A DNA stretch of 64,000 nt. Source: Gimesia benthica (GTDB lineage: Bacteria; Planctomycetota; Planctomycetia; Planctomycetales; Planctomycetaceae). The position numbers were made by a program, and so were the translations under genes. Positions 16,899 to 26,124 of the stretch are shown here, one piece after another. The notes under the pieces were generated by a model. The model had not been told where the DNA came from and did not search any database. It saw only the letters and a program-made list of their open reading frames with translations. Position 1 is the stretch's first letter, and the number at the start of each line of letters is the position of its first letter. Location of the stretch: NCBI RefSeq assembly GCF_009720525.1, contig NZ_CP043930.1:4372501-4436500 (forward strand). Direction: 5' to 3'.

Positions 16899-16985
16899 AT
16901 TTTGTCCTTTTGTGTCCGGGATTTTGTCCTGGTGTGTCTCGGATTTTGTCCCGATCTGTCTGGGGTTTGTCCCGCTGTGGCCTGG
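16899..16985 (+). repeat. 22-bp imperfect tandem repeat, four units
   Basis: Units start at 16899, 16921, 16943 and 16965. Three share the opening ATTTTGTCC and all four share TTTGTCC, with G/T-rich ends close to TGTGTCNGG. The period is not a multiple of three, so the repeat does not encode a repeated peptide. The whole stretch 16511-17307 holds this array and two palindromes, with no gene I can support. Confidence 0.75.
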
Positions 16986-17307
16986 CTGCTTAAGGGGGAA
17001 CGATTGCGAACCGCTGCGGGTTGTTCCAGTGAATCGAGAGTGAAAATCGATGGTGATTCAGGTGTTGTTGAGACAGTGATGCTTGATGTTCCCGTGTGTG
17101 TTGACGTGCCTCGCGCGCGAGCCAGAAAGGGAACAGCATACGCTTCGGCAGGTGGGGAACAAGGGGAGTCTGTTCAGCTGGGAGTGCGGGAAGTTCAGTG
17201 GCGCAGACGCCGTGATGAAAAAATGTTTCGTACTGTGACTGGGATGTGTTAGGATGAATGACTTACTGCTGAGTGTCGTTTGAGGGACCGAAGTGAAAGG
17301 GCTTGAG

Positions 17308-17550
17308 ATGATGAATGAATCAAAAGAGAGCAAAGCCGATGTGAATCAGGCGGTTCCCAAATATCAGATGGTGGCTTTATCCATCGGTCTCTTTTTTGGT
17401 TTCGTTGTCAGCCGGGAAATTCGTGAGGCCTTTCGAGAATCGGCGGGCGACTGGGGATCTTTGGGGATTGCGGTCGTGCTGTCTGCTGTGAGTGCAGGTA
17501 CGCTTGCCTACATCGTTGCCAAAGTACTGGAACGCAAATCTGCATCGTGA
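17308..17550 (+). CDS. Small membrane protein, unknown
   Basis: 80 residues from ATG 17308 (an adjacent ATG at 17311 and a GTG at 17293 are possible; AAGGG lies six bases before 17308). It has two predicted transmembrane segments, YQMVALSIGLFFGFVVS and LGIAVVLSAVSAGTLAYIV, with a charged polar start and a short basic end (ERKSAS). No family is recognised. It converges with the FtsX permease 68 bp downstream. A CCCACC/GGCGGG hairpin with TTT near 17602-17620 could end it. Confidence 0.6.
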   Translation: MMNESKESKADVNQAVPKYQMVALSIGLFFGFVVSREIREAFRESAGDWGSLGIAVVLSAVSAGTLAYIVAKVLERKSAS

Positions 17551-17618
17551 GCCGTTGCTGGCAACCGTTGTTAACACGGCCGCGCCGCTGGGAATAATCA
17601 CACCCACCAGAGGCGGGT

Positions 17619-20600
17619 TTAATGCGATCTCAATGTTGCCAGGATGGGAGCCCGGACCGCGGAGAGGACTGCGAAAAAGGCAGACATCATACCGGTAATC
17701 AGCACCGCGAGAAGAATCAACATACCGCTGAACCAGGGGATGTCCGCACCGGTGGAGAGCAGGTGCGGCAGCATGGCCAGCAGAGCTGAGACGATGCCGG
17801 ACGCGAGACCCCAGATCAGCAGGAAGGCGTTTTCCGCGAGGACGATCAACGCGACATCGGAGCCAGTCATGCCGACGGCGCGGAGCAGGGCCAGTTCGCT
17901 TCTTCGTTCAACGACGTTTCGCAGCATGACGGTCGCCAGCCCCAGGGTGCCGAGGAGGAGACCGAGGCCGCCCAATGTCTGGAAGGTGGAGAGGTAGGTG
18001 TTCTGGACGGCGAGGAAGTCAGCAAGACGATTGGCGACGAGGTCGGCATCGAAGCCGTATTCGGTGAGGCCGGTCTCGAGTATGGACGAGAGTTGGGCGG
18101 CGTCCTTCGGCGGGATTTCGATCAGGAAATACTGGAAGCCGGTCTGTTCGGGGAACAGCTGCTGGAAGTGCTGTTCGGAGATGAGCAGCACGCCCTGGAA
18201 GATGCTGCCATCGAACATGCCTTTGATTTTCAATTTGTGTTCGGGACGTTCGTCGGAAGGAATGCCGACACTGGCGCCGATGCCTTTATGGAGGCTGTAC
18301 ATGAGCGTATTCATATCGCCCAGGGCGGGGATGGAACCATCGTCCTGCGGCTGGTTGAGCAGTTCCCAGGGATTGTCGCCCGGGGTGTCGGCGAATTTGA
18401 AGCCGCCGCGTTCGATGAGTTCCTGCGGCACGCCGAGGATGGTGGGGACGGTGGTTTGATAGATATTCAGGCAGCTGGCGTTCTCACCCGGTTTGACGCG
18501 GAAGGGGATCGCCTGCATTTCTTTGAGCAGCCGTTTCGTTTCGGGATCGTCGGGAGCGTTGACCAGCATTTTGTCGCGACCATCGACTGTGTTGAGGTCA
18601 AAGATCAGGGGGGACGAAGTTTCCGCGACGAGGGTGAAGCCGCCGTTACCGGAGTCTTTGTCGGGTTCTTCGACGGCGGGGTTACGATGTCCTGCGGCGA
18701 CGGAGACAAGGACGAAGGTCGCCGAGGCGATGAGCGCGGTGGTAAGGACGCTGCGTTGACGGAAGCGACCGGCGTTACGGAAGCCGAGCTTCATCAGTGC
18801 AAAGCCGCCGTTCCCCTGGATGGGGGTGGTGGAATCGGTGCGGAGAAAACTGGAGAGGAAGCTGAGGCTGGCAACCAGCGAGAGCGTTCCCACCAGGAAG
18901 AAGCAGACTGTCTGCCAGGAGAAGCCGGAAAAGGCTTCCTGTTTGGGAATGATTCCGGTCACGGTGGCGAGGACCAGTACGAGCGCGAGGACCGTGGAGA
19001 TCTTCCAGGTGAGGCCGACGCGTTTTGCGGCGCGAGCGGGTTCCTGGTCGGGACTGTTTACGCCGGAGAGGAGGCCGCGAATCGAGATCTGTTTCAGTTC
19101 GGACATCGATTTCCAGATCACGAAGCCGGAGAAGAAAACGGCGATCAGAAAGCCGATAGCGAGACTCTGGGGAGTCAGGTCAACGAACAGAAAGCGGGTG
19201 CCGATAGCGCCGATCCACCAGGTTCTGAGACCATAGAGCATGAGCGATGCATAGCCGATGGCAGCCAGAATACCGAGGATGCCTCCGGAGAGGATGACGA
19301 GGAGGGCTTCCTTGAAAATGATCTGCCGGACTTGTGCGGGGGTAAAGCCGATAGCGGAGAGCAGGCCGATGGAAGAGACGCGACGATCGACGCCCAGCTT
19401 GAACAGCAGCCGAATGAGGATGATAGCCGAGAGGATGATGAAGAAGCTGAAGCCGATAAACAGACCACTGAAATCGGTGGTTCCACTGGCGGCAGCCAGT
19501 CCGAGAAATTTGATGGGCTGGACGGCGAGTCCCATTTTGAGAACATCGATATTGCTGAGCAGAGACGCTGCGAACGCGGTCGATGTTTCCTCCGTGTTTT
19601 TGTCGGGCAGGGTTGCGAAGCGGAGCGACGTCAAGGTACCGTAGCGGCTGTTCCAGAGCGTCTGGGCGGTTTCCAGAGCGAGGAAGGCTTTGGGAGTGGC
19701 TTTATATTTGTCCCAGTATTCTTCGTCGCGGTCGGTGACTTTATCGAGTTTCATGGGGAAGGGCTGTTCCCAGTCGCCGAAGGTGTCTGCATCGGTGATG
19801 CCTTCCATATCGGGCGTCAGTTTGCGATCGGCAGCGGGAGTGCCATCGAGGGCAACGATGCCGGCGACAGTGAAGGTCTGTTCGACTTCGGGCAGTTCTC
19901 CCCGGGAGCCGACGACGTGGTATTTCATCCGCAGTTGATCGCCGACTTTGGTCTTAAGGTCGTTGGCCAGCCATTCATTGAGGACGATTTCGTTTTCCTT
20001 GAGCGGAAGCTTTGGTTTAGCGCCGATGAACTTAAAGGGGCCGAACGGTGGCTGCTCGGGGAAGTCGAGGCCCGCGACGATGGAATACATGGAGTAAGGA
20101 GTTTTTTCCTCGCCGGTGGGGGTTTTCAGCGGACTGAATTCATTGGCGATGTAGACCATGACGGGCGAGGTGGCGACGTCGAGTTTTTTCGCAGCTGCGC
20201 GGCCGGCCTGTTCGATCTGCGGGTCGAGGATCATCTGCTCGCTTTCGAGCGAGAGGTAGTTCCGTTCTTTGTTGGGAATGATCTTGAGGTTCAGGTCTGC
20301 GAGAGTGAGGCTCTGTTTGAGAGCCGCTTCCAGGCCCTGGGCGACGATGCGGGCCTGGGGAGAGTCGGGGATCGATTCCGCGTGGGAGCTGAAAAAGAGG
20401 GAGTTGACCCGGGCGGGCCGTTGCTTGGGATCGCGGCGAGAGGGTTGAATTTCATCGAGATCGAGCGCGGCCTGCAGGGTGTCGAGCGAGAGAAACAGGT
20501 CGAGCGGGAGCTGTTGATTGGGGAGCAGAGCGAGGCGGCCGGCCTTGGAGTCTTCATCGAGAATCTGACTGACGGTGAGGGTGATTTCGACCGACTGTTC

Positions 20601-21128
20601 TTCTTTCTCACCCAGCAGCGAATCGCGGGGGATGGCAGAAGGGAGTTCGATCCAGAGGGTGATCTGATCGCCGACCGAGGCTTCGAGCTGCTCTGCGACG
20701 CGGGAGTTGAGGATCGCCTGATCGTCTTCGGGGGCAGGGATGTCGCCATGATCGAGGAGCGACCAGAGACGTTGATCGGTGCCGAAGATGTTGACCTGAC
20801 CGACGCGGAGGTGCAGGTCTTCCCGGTTCTTTTCCAGCGCGCCACGGAGGACGAGCGCTGGTGCGATGGTTTCGATGCTTTCCGGGAGAGCGGAGGACTT
20901 CTGCAGATCGTCGGCCAACTGCTCGCGGAAGAAGCGATGACCGGAGACGACGTAGTCGATTTTGCCGAGACGGTCGAGTGTCATCTGTCTGAGGCTGGCG
21001 CGAACGGAATCGCCGACGATGAGGGCGCCGCCGATGACAGCGGTGGCCGCGATGACTCCGAGGAGTACGGCGAGGTTGGTGCGCCAGTGATAAGTCAGAC
21101 TTTTGATGACAAAGCGCGCTTGATTCAT
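17619..21128 (-). CDS. Large ABC transporter permease with two FtsX domains
   Basis: 1169 residues. A transmembrane segment near residues 18-40 (NLAVLLGVIAATAVIGGAL) is followed by a large extracytoplasmic MacB_PCD-like region. A first FtsX membrane domain lies around 560-690 (FSGLFIGFSFFIILSAIILIR...), then another anchor and a periplasmic part, and a second FtsX domain at about 1030-1165 (LGGLGLLLGTLGLATVMLR; ERRSELALLRAVGMTGSDVA). This two-FtsX layout matches DUF214-type permeases of lipoprotein or peptide export systems. It lies 34 bp downstream of its ATPase gene, so the pair forms one transporter. The plus-strand open frames across it are shadows. Confidence 0.9.
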   Translation of the reverse strand: MNQARFVIKSLTYHWRTNLAVLLGVIAATAVIGGALIVGDSVRASLRQMTLDRLGKIDYVVSGHRFFREQLADDLQKSSALPESIETIAPALVLRGALEKNREDLHLRVGQVNIFGTDQRLWSLLDHGDIPAPEDDQAILNSRVAEQLEASVGDQITLWIELPSAIPRDSLLGEKEEQSVEITLTVSQILDEDSKAGRLALLPNQQLPLDLFLSLDTLQAALDLDEIQPSRRDPKQRPARVNSLFFSSHAESIPDSPQARIVAQGLEAALKQSLTLADLNLKIIPNKERNYLSLESEQMILDPQIEQAGRAAAKKLDVATSPVMVYIANEFSPLKTPTGEEKTPYSMYSIVAGLDFPEQPPFGPFKFIGAKPKLPLKENEIVLNEWLANDLKTKVGDQLRMKYHVVGSRGELPEVEQTFTVAGIVALDGTPAADRKLTPDMEGITDADTFGDWEQPFPMKLDKVTDRDEEYWDKYKATPKAFLALETAQTLWNSRYGTLTSLRFATLPDKNTEETSTAFAASLLSNIDVLKMGLAVQPIKFLGLAAASGTTDFSGLFIGFSFFIILSAIILIRLLFKLGVDRRVSSIGLLSAIGFTPAQVRQIIFKEALLVILSGGILGILAAIGYASLMLYGLRTWWIGAIGTRFLFVDLTPQSLAIGFLIAVFFSGFVIWKSMSELKQISIRGLLSGVNSPDQEPARAAKRVGLTWKISTVLALVLVLATVTGIIPKQEAFSGFSWQTVCFFLVGTLSLVASLSFLSSFLRTDSTTPIQGNGGFALMKLGFRNAGRFRQRSVLTTALIASATFVLVSVAAGHRNPAVEEPDKDSGNGGFTLVAETSSPLIFDLNTVDGRDKMLVNAPDDPETKRLLKEMQAIPFRVKPGENASCLNIYQTTVPTILGVPQELIERGGFKFADTPGDNPWELLNQPQDDGSIPALGDMNTLMYSLHKGIGASVGIPSDERPEHKLKIKGMFDGSIFQGVLLISEQHFQQLFPEQTGFQYFLIEIPPKDAAQLSSILETGLTEYGFDADLVANRLADFLAVQNTYLSTFQTLGGLGLLLGTLGLATVMLRNVVERRSELALLRAVGMTGSDVALIVLAENAFLLIWGLASGIVSALLAMLPHLLSTGADIPWFSGMLILLAVLITGMMSAFFAVLSAVRAPILATLRSH

Positions 21129-21162
21129 AACTCGAACTCTTCTGCAGTTAGAACATTCGATT

Positions 21163-21855
21163 TCAGACCGATTCGGTCACGAGGAGACCGTCGCGTAATC
21201 TTTGATGTTGCGGAAAGAGGGCCGCCAGTTCGCTGCTGTGGGTGACGCAGATCAGAATGGTGTTCTGTTCCTGGTTGATTTCCAGCAGGAGTTTGCCGAT
21301 GGATTCGGTATTGGCCCGGTCCAGGTTTCCCGTGGGTTCGTCAGCGAGCAGCAGACGCGGATTATTGATCAAGGCCCGGCAGACTGCGACCCGCTGGCGT
21401 TCGCCTCCGGAAATCTGGGCGGGACGATGATTGAGTCGATCTTTGAGCCCGACGCGTTCCAGCAGGTGGCGGGCACGTTCCTCGGCGTCGCTGGAAGATC
21501 CCTGATGAACCATGGTGGGAATCAGGACATTTTCGAGAACCGAGAACTGAGGCATCAGGTGATGGTCCTGAAAAATGAAACCGATATTCTGGTTGCGAAA
21601 CTCGGCCTGTTCTTTGTCGCTGAGGACGAACGGGTTCTGGTTGAACTGGATGACTTCACCCGCGGTGGGCTGATCGAGCACGCCGAGGATGTAGAGCAGC
21701 GTGCTCTTGCCGGAACCGGAGGGACCGGTAATGGCGAGCGCTTCGCCGCGGTTGAGGGTGAGATCCACGCCGGCGAGAATCGACAGCGATTCATCGGCGA
21801 GGGTGAACTGTTTGGTTAAGTTGCGGACAACTAATTGCTCGGGAGCGTCGTTCAT
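21163..21855 (-). CDS. ABC transporter ATP-binding protein (LolD/MacB type)
   Basis: 230 residues. Walker A GPSGSGKST near residue 40, Q-loop FIFQDHHLMPQFSVLENV near 93, ABC signature ISGGERQR near 147 and Walker B LLLADEPTG near 168. The protein is of the LolD/MacB/FtsE subgroup that partners FtsX-type permeases, and its permease is the next gene. It likely powers extrusion of a lipid, lipoprotein or peptide; the cargo cannot be inferred. It is cotranscribed with the thioesterase upstream (20 bp) and the permease downstream. Confidence 0.95.
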   Translation of the reverse strand: MNDAPEQLVVRNLTKQFTLADESLSILAGVDLTLNRGEALAITGPSGSGKSTLLYILGVLDQPTAGEVIQFNQNPFVLSDKEQAEFRNQNIGFIFQDHHLMPQFSVLENVLIPTMVHQGSSSDAEERARHLLERVGLKDRLNHRPAQISGGERQRVAVCRALINNPRLLLADEPTGNLDRANTESIGKLLLEINQEQNTILICVTHSSELAALFPQHQRLRDGLLVTESV

Positions 21856-21875
21856 GTCAGTCCCTGCCGGTAGAG

Positions 21876-22307
21876 TCAGGTTGTGGGATGCTGTGAGTCT
21901 TCAATTTTCTGTTGAATCCACTCGGGGATCTCGATGGACTTCATCGGTTCGCCATGCGTGAAATGGCAGCAGACGGTTTTCATGCGTCCTTTGGCGATTT
22001 TGGTGTCATCCCGCCAGAAGTCGTATTCGATAGTCAGCGATTTGACGCCGACCCGTTCGATGGTGAGACGAATTTCGAGGAGGTCGCCGTAGAAAGCGGG
22101 AGATTCAAAAGAGCATTGGGCGGAGACCCGCGGCCAGCCGATGACGGAGCCGTCGGGCTGTTTATCGACGATGGTCATGCCGAGTGAGCGATAGTATTCG
22201 TGCTCGGCCTGTTCCATGTATTTGTAGAAGTTTGAGAAGTGGACAATGCCGGCCATGTCCGTTTCGTGAAATTCCACGCGGCGAATTGTTTTAAAAGTGC
22301 AGGACAT
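21876..22307 (-). CDS. Hotdog-fold acyl-CoA thioesterase (YbgC/4HBT family)
   Basis: 143 residues. The 4HBT pattern is clear: VEFHETDMAGIVHFSNFYKY near residues 11-30 carries the catalytic Asp in the D-x-x-G-x-V-H-x-x-x-Y motif, followed by the long helix EQAEHEYYRSLG. Such enzymes hydrolyse short-chain or hydroxybenzoyl acyl-CoAs; YbgC associates with Tol-Pal in proteobacteria. It is first in a three-gene operon with the ABC ATPase and permease, which is unusual but may only reflect cotranscription. The terminator of the oppositely ordered symporter operon lies just upstream. Confidence 0.9.
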   Translation of the reverse strand: MSCTFKTIRRVEFHETDMAGIVHFSNFYKYMEQAEHEYYRSLGMTIVDKQPDGSVIGWPRVSAQCSFESPAFYGDLLEIRLTIERVGVKSLTIEYDFWRDDTKIAKGRMKTVCCHFTHGEPMKSIEIPEWIQQKIEDSQHPTT

Positions 22308-22325
22308 GCATCTCTCAATAGAAAT

Positions 22326-22366
22326 CAGAAAACAGCAGACTGCGGCCTTAAATCTGCAGTCTGCTG
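22326..22366 (-). terminator. Terminator of the symporter operon
   Basis: An 11-bp perfect stem CAGCAGACTGC / GCAGTCTGCTG (22333-22343 with 22356-22366) is followed on the minus strand by TTTTCTGATTTC. It lies about 36 bp past the symporter stop. Confidence 0.8.
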
Positions 22367-22401
22367 TGAGATTAAAACCTGTTACAGGCGGTTCCGGGGA
22401 A

Positions 22402-24408
22402 TCAGTCTTCCGGGAAGAACCGCACGAGGGTTTCCTTGCTGGGAGGTCTGGTGACCAGGGAGACCAGGATCATGGCGACCGCGGAGGCGACCACCATGGT
22501 GGCTACCGGCATCATGCCCAGGAAGGTGTAGTTCGGCTTCAAGGCGTAACCGGCTTCTTTAAACAGGTAGAGCCAGGTACCGAAGGCGACCAGGACACCT
22601 GCGTAAGCGCCAGGCTTGGTGAGGCGTTTCCAGTAGACCGCAGCAAAGATGATGGGGAACAGGCTGGAAAACCCACTGAAGCACCAGACACCGAGGGTAA
22701 AGACCCGCCGCGGTTCCAGCAGACTGAAACCGTAGGTGATCGCTACCACCAGAATAATAAAGGTCCGGGCCATGAGGACAACCTGTTTATCTGTAAAACG
22801 GTCTTTTCCGCCGTAATGCACGACAATGTCTTCAGTAAACATGGTGCCGATACAGAGGAACTGACTGTCCAGCGAAGACATGATGGCGGCCAGAATCCCT
22901 GCGGTCAGGAAGCCGGCGAGAACGGGGGAGGTCATCTTCTTCACCATCGCCGCAAGGACCGCGTTCGCCGGGAAGTGTGGCGGGAAGAGCGGTGCCCCGT
23001 TGAAGGTGGCGGAGGTTGCCCAGACACCGACCAGGACGCAGGGAACCCAGACAATCATGATGAACAGCGGGTGTGCGACCACGGGAAGTTTAAATGTCCC
23101 TGCAGAACGGGCGGTGAGCCAGTGCTGGAACAGGTGGGGGAACATGCCGACCGAGAGGGGGACGAAGAAGTAAGTGAAGAAGACGAGCTTGCTCATGGGA
23201 TGCGGTGCATCGGGAGCCCAGTTGGTGGCCCGGTAGACGCCGAGCGCTTTTTTGATCGTCCACTTTTTACCTTTGGAAGGATCGTTGGGATCCAGATCGT
23301 GGTTGGGATGGCCGATTTTATCGCCGAAGATCAGCATCGCCTGTTCGTCTTCCGCGTTAGCTTTCCGCGGATATTCCTGCAGGGCATGATGCGACATCAG
23401 GTCGGTAGTCCACTTCTCGGGGAAGGGATCCGGCGTGACGCGGTCGTCCTGTTTGAGCAGGGCGCGGTTGGTCTGTTCGGTGGTCAGTTCGTAGAGACCG
23501 TTCTTGGCAGCGTAGACGGCTTCGGCAGTCATCTGCCAGTTGGGCATACGGGGTTTGAATTCCTCGTAGGCTGCGGCTTTCTGCTCGGGAGTGAGTGTCA
23601 GTGTTTTAAGGACACGGGTCGCGTAATTGTATTTAGCGATCAGGGTCCAGGTCTCATATCGTTTCGCATAAGCGGCGCGGTCTTTGGGATCGACGGCCCG
23701 CATGAGTTTCGAGGGGTTCTTTTCGAGCACCGCTTCGCTGGCAGCCTGCAGACCACCCAGTTTGCTGGAAATCACGAAGAAGGTGACGACGCCGAGTATC
23801 ATGAACACGATGGTCTGAAATGTGTTAGCCCAGGCGGTTCCCCGCATCCCGCCGAAGAAGACGTAGATCAACACGACGAGGCTGATAACCAGCGAACCGA
23901 GCCAGGGGGGGATGCCGTAATCGTAGGCGGCGAAGGCGCTGTCGAAGGCACCTTCCGTAATACTGCTGATGACCACGCCGGAAGACATGACGCCGATCAA
24001 CAGGTAAGGAATTACCAGACCGACGAGAATCGGGAAGAGGATCACGCCGATCTTGTCGCTTTCCAGACGTTCGCGGAAGAACTGAATCTGGGTGGTGTAA
24101 CCGTATTTGTGTCCCCAGGACCAGAGTTTAATCCCGAGCAGGAAGAAGCAGAGCGAGTGGATGATCCCGCTGGAAGAGGCGAGCATCCCGTAGACGCCGA
24201 CCCCTTCTTTGTAGGCTTCCCCACTGGAACCGACCAGGGCGAAGGCGGTCATCGTGGTGCCGAAGATCGACATCAGCAGCAGAAACGGGCCAATCGAATG
24301 ACTGGCGAGCATGTAGTCCTTACTGGTTCCTTTAAACAGACGACTGGAGAACACGCCCAGAAACAGCAGCAAACTCAAGTAGATTCCAATAATTACCAAC
24401 TGAATCAT
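22402..24408 (-). CDS. Sodium:solute symporter (SSS family) with a large soluble insertion
   Basis: 668 residues, longer than the usual 480-550. Membrane segments begin at the N-terminus (MIQLVIIGIYLSLLLFLGVF) and the SSS signature region is seen in DYMLASHSIGPFLLLMSIFGT and FFGGMRGTAWANTFQTIVF. Residues of about 235-400 form a soluble charged insertion (for example DPKDRAAYAKRYETWTLIAK and HPNHDLDPNDPSKGKKW) before the membrane part resumes at KLVFFTYFFVPLSVGMFPHL. Transport is probably sodium-driven uptake of an organic solute; the substrate is unknown. The gene overlaps the DUF3311 gene by one base (TAATG), so translation is coupled. Confidence 0.93.
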   Translation of the reverse strand: MIQLVIIGIYLSLLLFLGVFSSRLFKGTSKDYMLASHSIGPFLLLMSIFGTTMTAFALVGSSGEAYKEGVGVYGMLASSSGIIHSLCFFLLGIKLWSWGHKYGYTTQIQFFRERLESDKIGVILFPILVGLVIPYLLIGVMSSGVVISSITEGAFDSAFAAYDYGIPPWLGSLVISLVVLIYVFFGGMRGTAWANTFQTIVFMILGVVTFFVISSKLGGLQAASEAVLEKNPSKLMRAVDPKDRAAYAKRYETWTLIAKYNYATRVLKTLTLTPEQKAAAYEEFKPRMPNWQMTAEAVYAAKNGLYELTTEQTNRALLKQDDRVTPDPFPEKWTTDLMSHHALQEYPRKANAEDEQAMLIFGDKIGHPNHDLDPNDPSKGKKWTIKKALGVYRATNWAPDAPHPMSKLVFFTYFFVPLSVGMFPHLFQHWLTARSAGTFKLPVVAHPLFIMIVWVPCVLVGVWATSATFNGAPLFPPHFPANAVLAAMVKKMTSPVLAGFLTAGILAAIMSSLDSQFLCIGTMFTEDIVVHYGGKDRFTDKQVVLMARTFIILVVAITYGFSLLEPRRVFTLGVWCFSGFSSLFPIIFAAVYWKRLTKPGAYAGVLVAFGTWLYLFKEAGYALKPNYTFLGMMPVATMVVASAVAMILVSLVTRPPSKETLVRFFPED

Positions 24409-24692
24409 TATTCTGTGTCTCCTGTTTCCTGGTCAGATTCTGGGGCAGATTTGAGGGCTGCTGTGGGAGCAGGTGCCGGGGCGGGGGAATCCTGGGCGAT
24501 TTCTTCCAGATGGTGAGGCCAGGCAAATTTGGTCGCCAGAAACCAGACAATGGCGGCACCGATAGAGATTCCTGCCTGGTAGAGCAGGGTGATCGGCATG
24601 AATCCGAAGATGAGTCTTTTGTCATCCCAGAGCCAGTTGTCCTGGTGGAGAATGATTAGTATGACAACCAATCCATATACGGCGTATCTCAT
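24408..24692 (-). CDS. DUF3311 small membrane protein, symporter partner
   Basis: 94 residues with two membrane segments (MRYAVYGLVVILIILHQDNW and MPITLLYQAGISIGAAIVWF) and a short acidic/Pro-Ala tail. The DUF3311 pattern of a Trp-containing N-terminal helix followed by FGFMPITLLYQ is clear. Members are regularly encoded just before SSS symporters and are thought to be small accessory subunits. The stop overlaps the symporter start. Confidence 0.88.
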   Translation of the reverse strand: MRYAVYGLVVILIILHQDNWLWDDKRLIFGFMPITLLYQAGISIGAAIVWFLATKFAWPHHLEEIAQDSPAPAPAPTAALKSAPESDQETGDTE

Positions 24693-25062
24693 AGGTCATC
24701 TTTTCTGTGTTGCAAGAGTCATGACAGGGTGGGTCAGGCTCTGCCGGGGCAGAACCGATTTCGGCGGGAAGCAGGCTCAAGCGACGACCTGCAGAATCGC
24801 ACTGTTGAACTATTGTGCCAAAAATGAAGTGAGGTCACAACATACCGGTTCGTTTTGTCGTCATAATCCTGCTGATCGTACCCTCGGTTTCGCGGAAATG
24901 TTAATGTTCGTTAACACCTGAACTGCTCTGCAGGAGCCGTGATAGAGATAAGCCAATCCTGAATTCAAGGCTTGCAAATCGGGGTGAGTCTCCTCAGAAT
25001 GGGGGCTTACATAAAAGGGTCGGACTATTTCGACTATGGCTTTTAGAGAGGATAGGGAATCA
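24693..25062. other. Divergent intergenic region, 370 bp
   Basis: Upstream of both the DUF3311/symporter operon (minus) and the DUF1080 gene (plus). A GTTAA/TTAAC inverted repeat at about 24900-24915 with a 6-bp centre could be an operator. No gene or clear promoter pair can be supported. Confidence 0.45.
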
Positions 25063-26124
25063 ATGTTGCGTCAGGCGTTCGTAGGATTGTGCTGTTTAAG
25101 CTGCGTAATGACATCCGCAGCATTTGCTCAGGCCCCTAAAGGCGACAAGAACTATGCCGTGGTCGATCTGAAGAATGTCGACGATGATTTTTTCTATCAG
25201 GGTGAATACTATGGATCGCTCGGATCCGACTGCAACTGGTGTGGCTCCGCTGCCCTGGGGTTGCAGGTGGTCGCCCGCGGTGATGGACATTTCATCGCCT
25301 CGCTTTACCAGGGCGGACTGCCCGGTAATGGCTGGGACCTCTCTGCCCGTGAAGAGTTGGAAGGAACCCGGGACGGGGACGTATTGACACTGCAGGGAAA
25401 AGACCTGACGCTGCAGGTTTACAAGAATGGTCCCGTAGAAATTCTGGATCACAGAGGGCATCTGCTGGGTCAGCTGACTAAATACCAGCGGAGCAGTGTG
25501 ACTCTGGGCGCAACGCCACCACCGGGGGCCACTGTGATTTTCGATGGTTCTTCCGTGGATGAGCTGACCGGGGGCGAGATCACTCCCGGAGGTCTGCTGA
25601 AAGAGGGGACCGAGTTCAAGCATACCTATCGCAGCTATCGCCTGCATGTCGAATTCCGTCTGCCTTATATGCCTTACGCTGTCGGACAGGCACGCAGCAA
25701 CAGTGGGATTTATCTGCAGAGCCGCTACGAAGTCCAGGTGCTGGATTCATTCGGCCTGGAAGGGGTCGAGAACGAGTGCGGTGGTCTGTACAAGCAAAAG
25801 CGTCCCCGCATCAACATGTGTTTTCCACCTTTGTCCTGGCAGACATATGACATCGGTTTTGTTGCTCCCAAATTCGATGCGGACGGGAAGAAGATCAAGG
25901 ATGCTTACATCACCGTGCTGTTGAATGGGGTTCCCGTCCACCAGGACTACGCGATTGTCGCCAAGACCGGCGGTGGTAAGCAGGAAGGACCGGAGCTGTA
26001 TCCGATCAAGCTGCAGGATCACCGCAATCCGGTCCGTTTTCGCAACATCTGGATCGTGGATCTGAGTGACCAGCCTGATCCGCAGTACTGCTTTCCCTGC
26101 CAGTCACTGTTGTGTGACAAATAA
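25063..26124 (+). CDS. Secreted DUF1080 (3-keto-disaccharide hydrolase-like) protein
   Basis: 353 residues from ATG 25063, chosen because GGATAGGG lies just upstream and a signal peptide follows (MLRQAFVGLCCLSCVMTSAA, cleavage after AFAQ). Residues about 30-150 are an N-terminal domain with Cys-rich SDCNWCGSAALG. Residues about 160-340 are the DUF1080 beta-sandwich: IFDGSSVDELTG, FKHTYRSYRLHVEFRLPY, ARSNSGIYLQSRYEVQVLDS and the C-terminal IKLQDHRNPVRFRNIWI. DUF1080 proteins are abundant in planctomycetes and act on or bind glycans outside the cytoplasm. Cysteines near the C-terminus (YCFPCQSLLC) may form disulfides. Confidence 0.9.
   Translation: MLRQAFVGLCCLSCVMTSAAFAQAPKGDKNYAVVDLKNVDDDFFYQGEYYGSLGSDCNWCGSAALGLQVVARGDGHFIASLYQGGLPGNGWDLSAREELEGTRDGDVLTLQGKDLTLQVYKNGPVEILDHRGHLLGQLTKYQRSSVTLGATPPPGATVIFDGSSVDELTGGEITPGGLLKEGTEFKHTYRSYRLHVEFRLPYMPYAVGQARSNSGIYLQSRYEVQVLDSFGLEGVENECGGLYKQKRPRINMCFPPLSWQTYDIGFVAPKFDADGKKIKDAYITVLLNGVPVHQDYAIVAKTGGGKQEGPELYPIKLQDHRNPVRFRNIWIVDLSDQPDPQYCFPCQSLLCDK

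Noticed and set aside
13948..16985. CRISPR array
   Set aside because: Repeats are either dispersed single units or a contiguous 22-bp tandem array with no spacers, and there are no cas genes.
16681..17252. Two plus-strand open frames through the tandem array
   Set aside because: They run across the 22-bp repeat and palindromes, change character at the repeat, and have no recognisable domain or ribosome binding site.
18093..21245. Very long plus-strand open frame (about 1050 codons) opposite the FtsX permease
   Set aside because: It lies wholly antisense to a gene with clear FtsX domains, has a composition (Glu/Gly/Asp/Phe-rich) typical of a GC-biased shadow frame, and shows no family motif or ribosome binding site.
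22297..24516. Long plus-strand open frame opposite the symporter
   Set aside because: Antisense to the SSS gene, shadow composition (Gly/Asp/Glu/His-rich), no domain.
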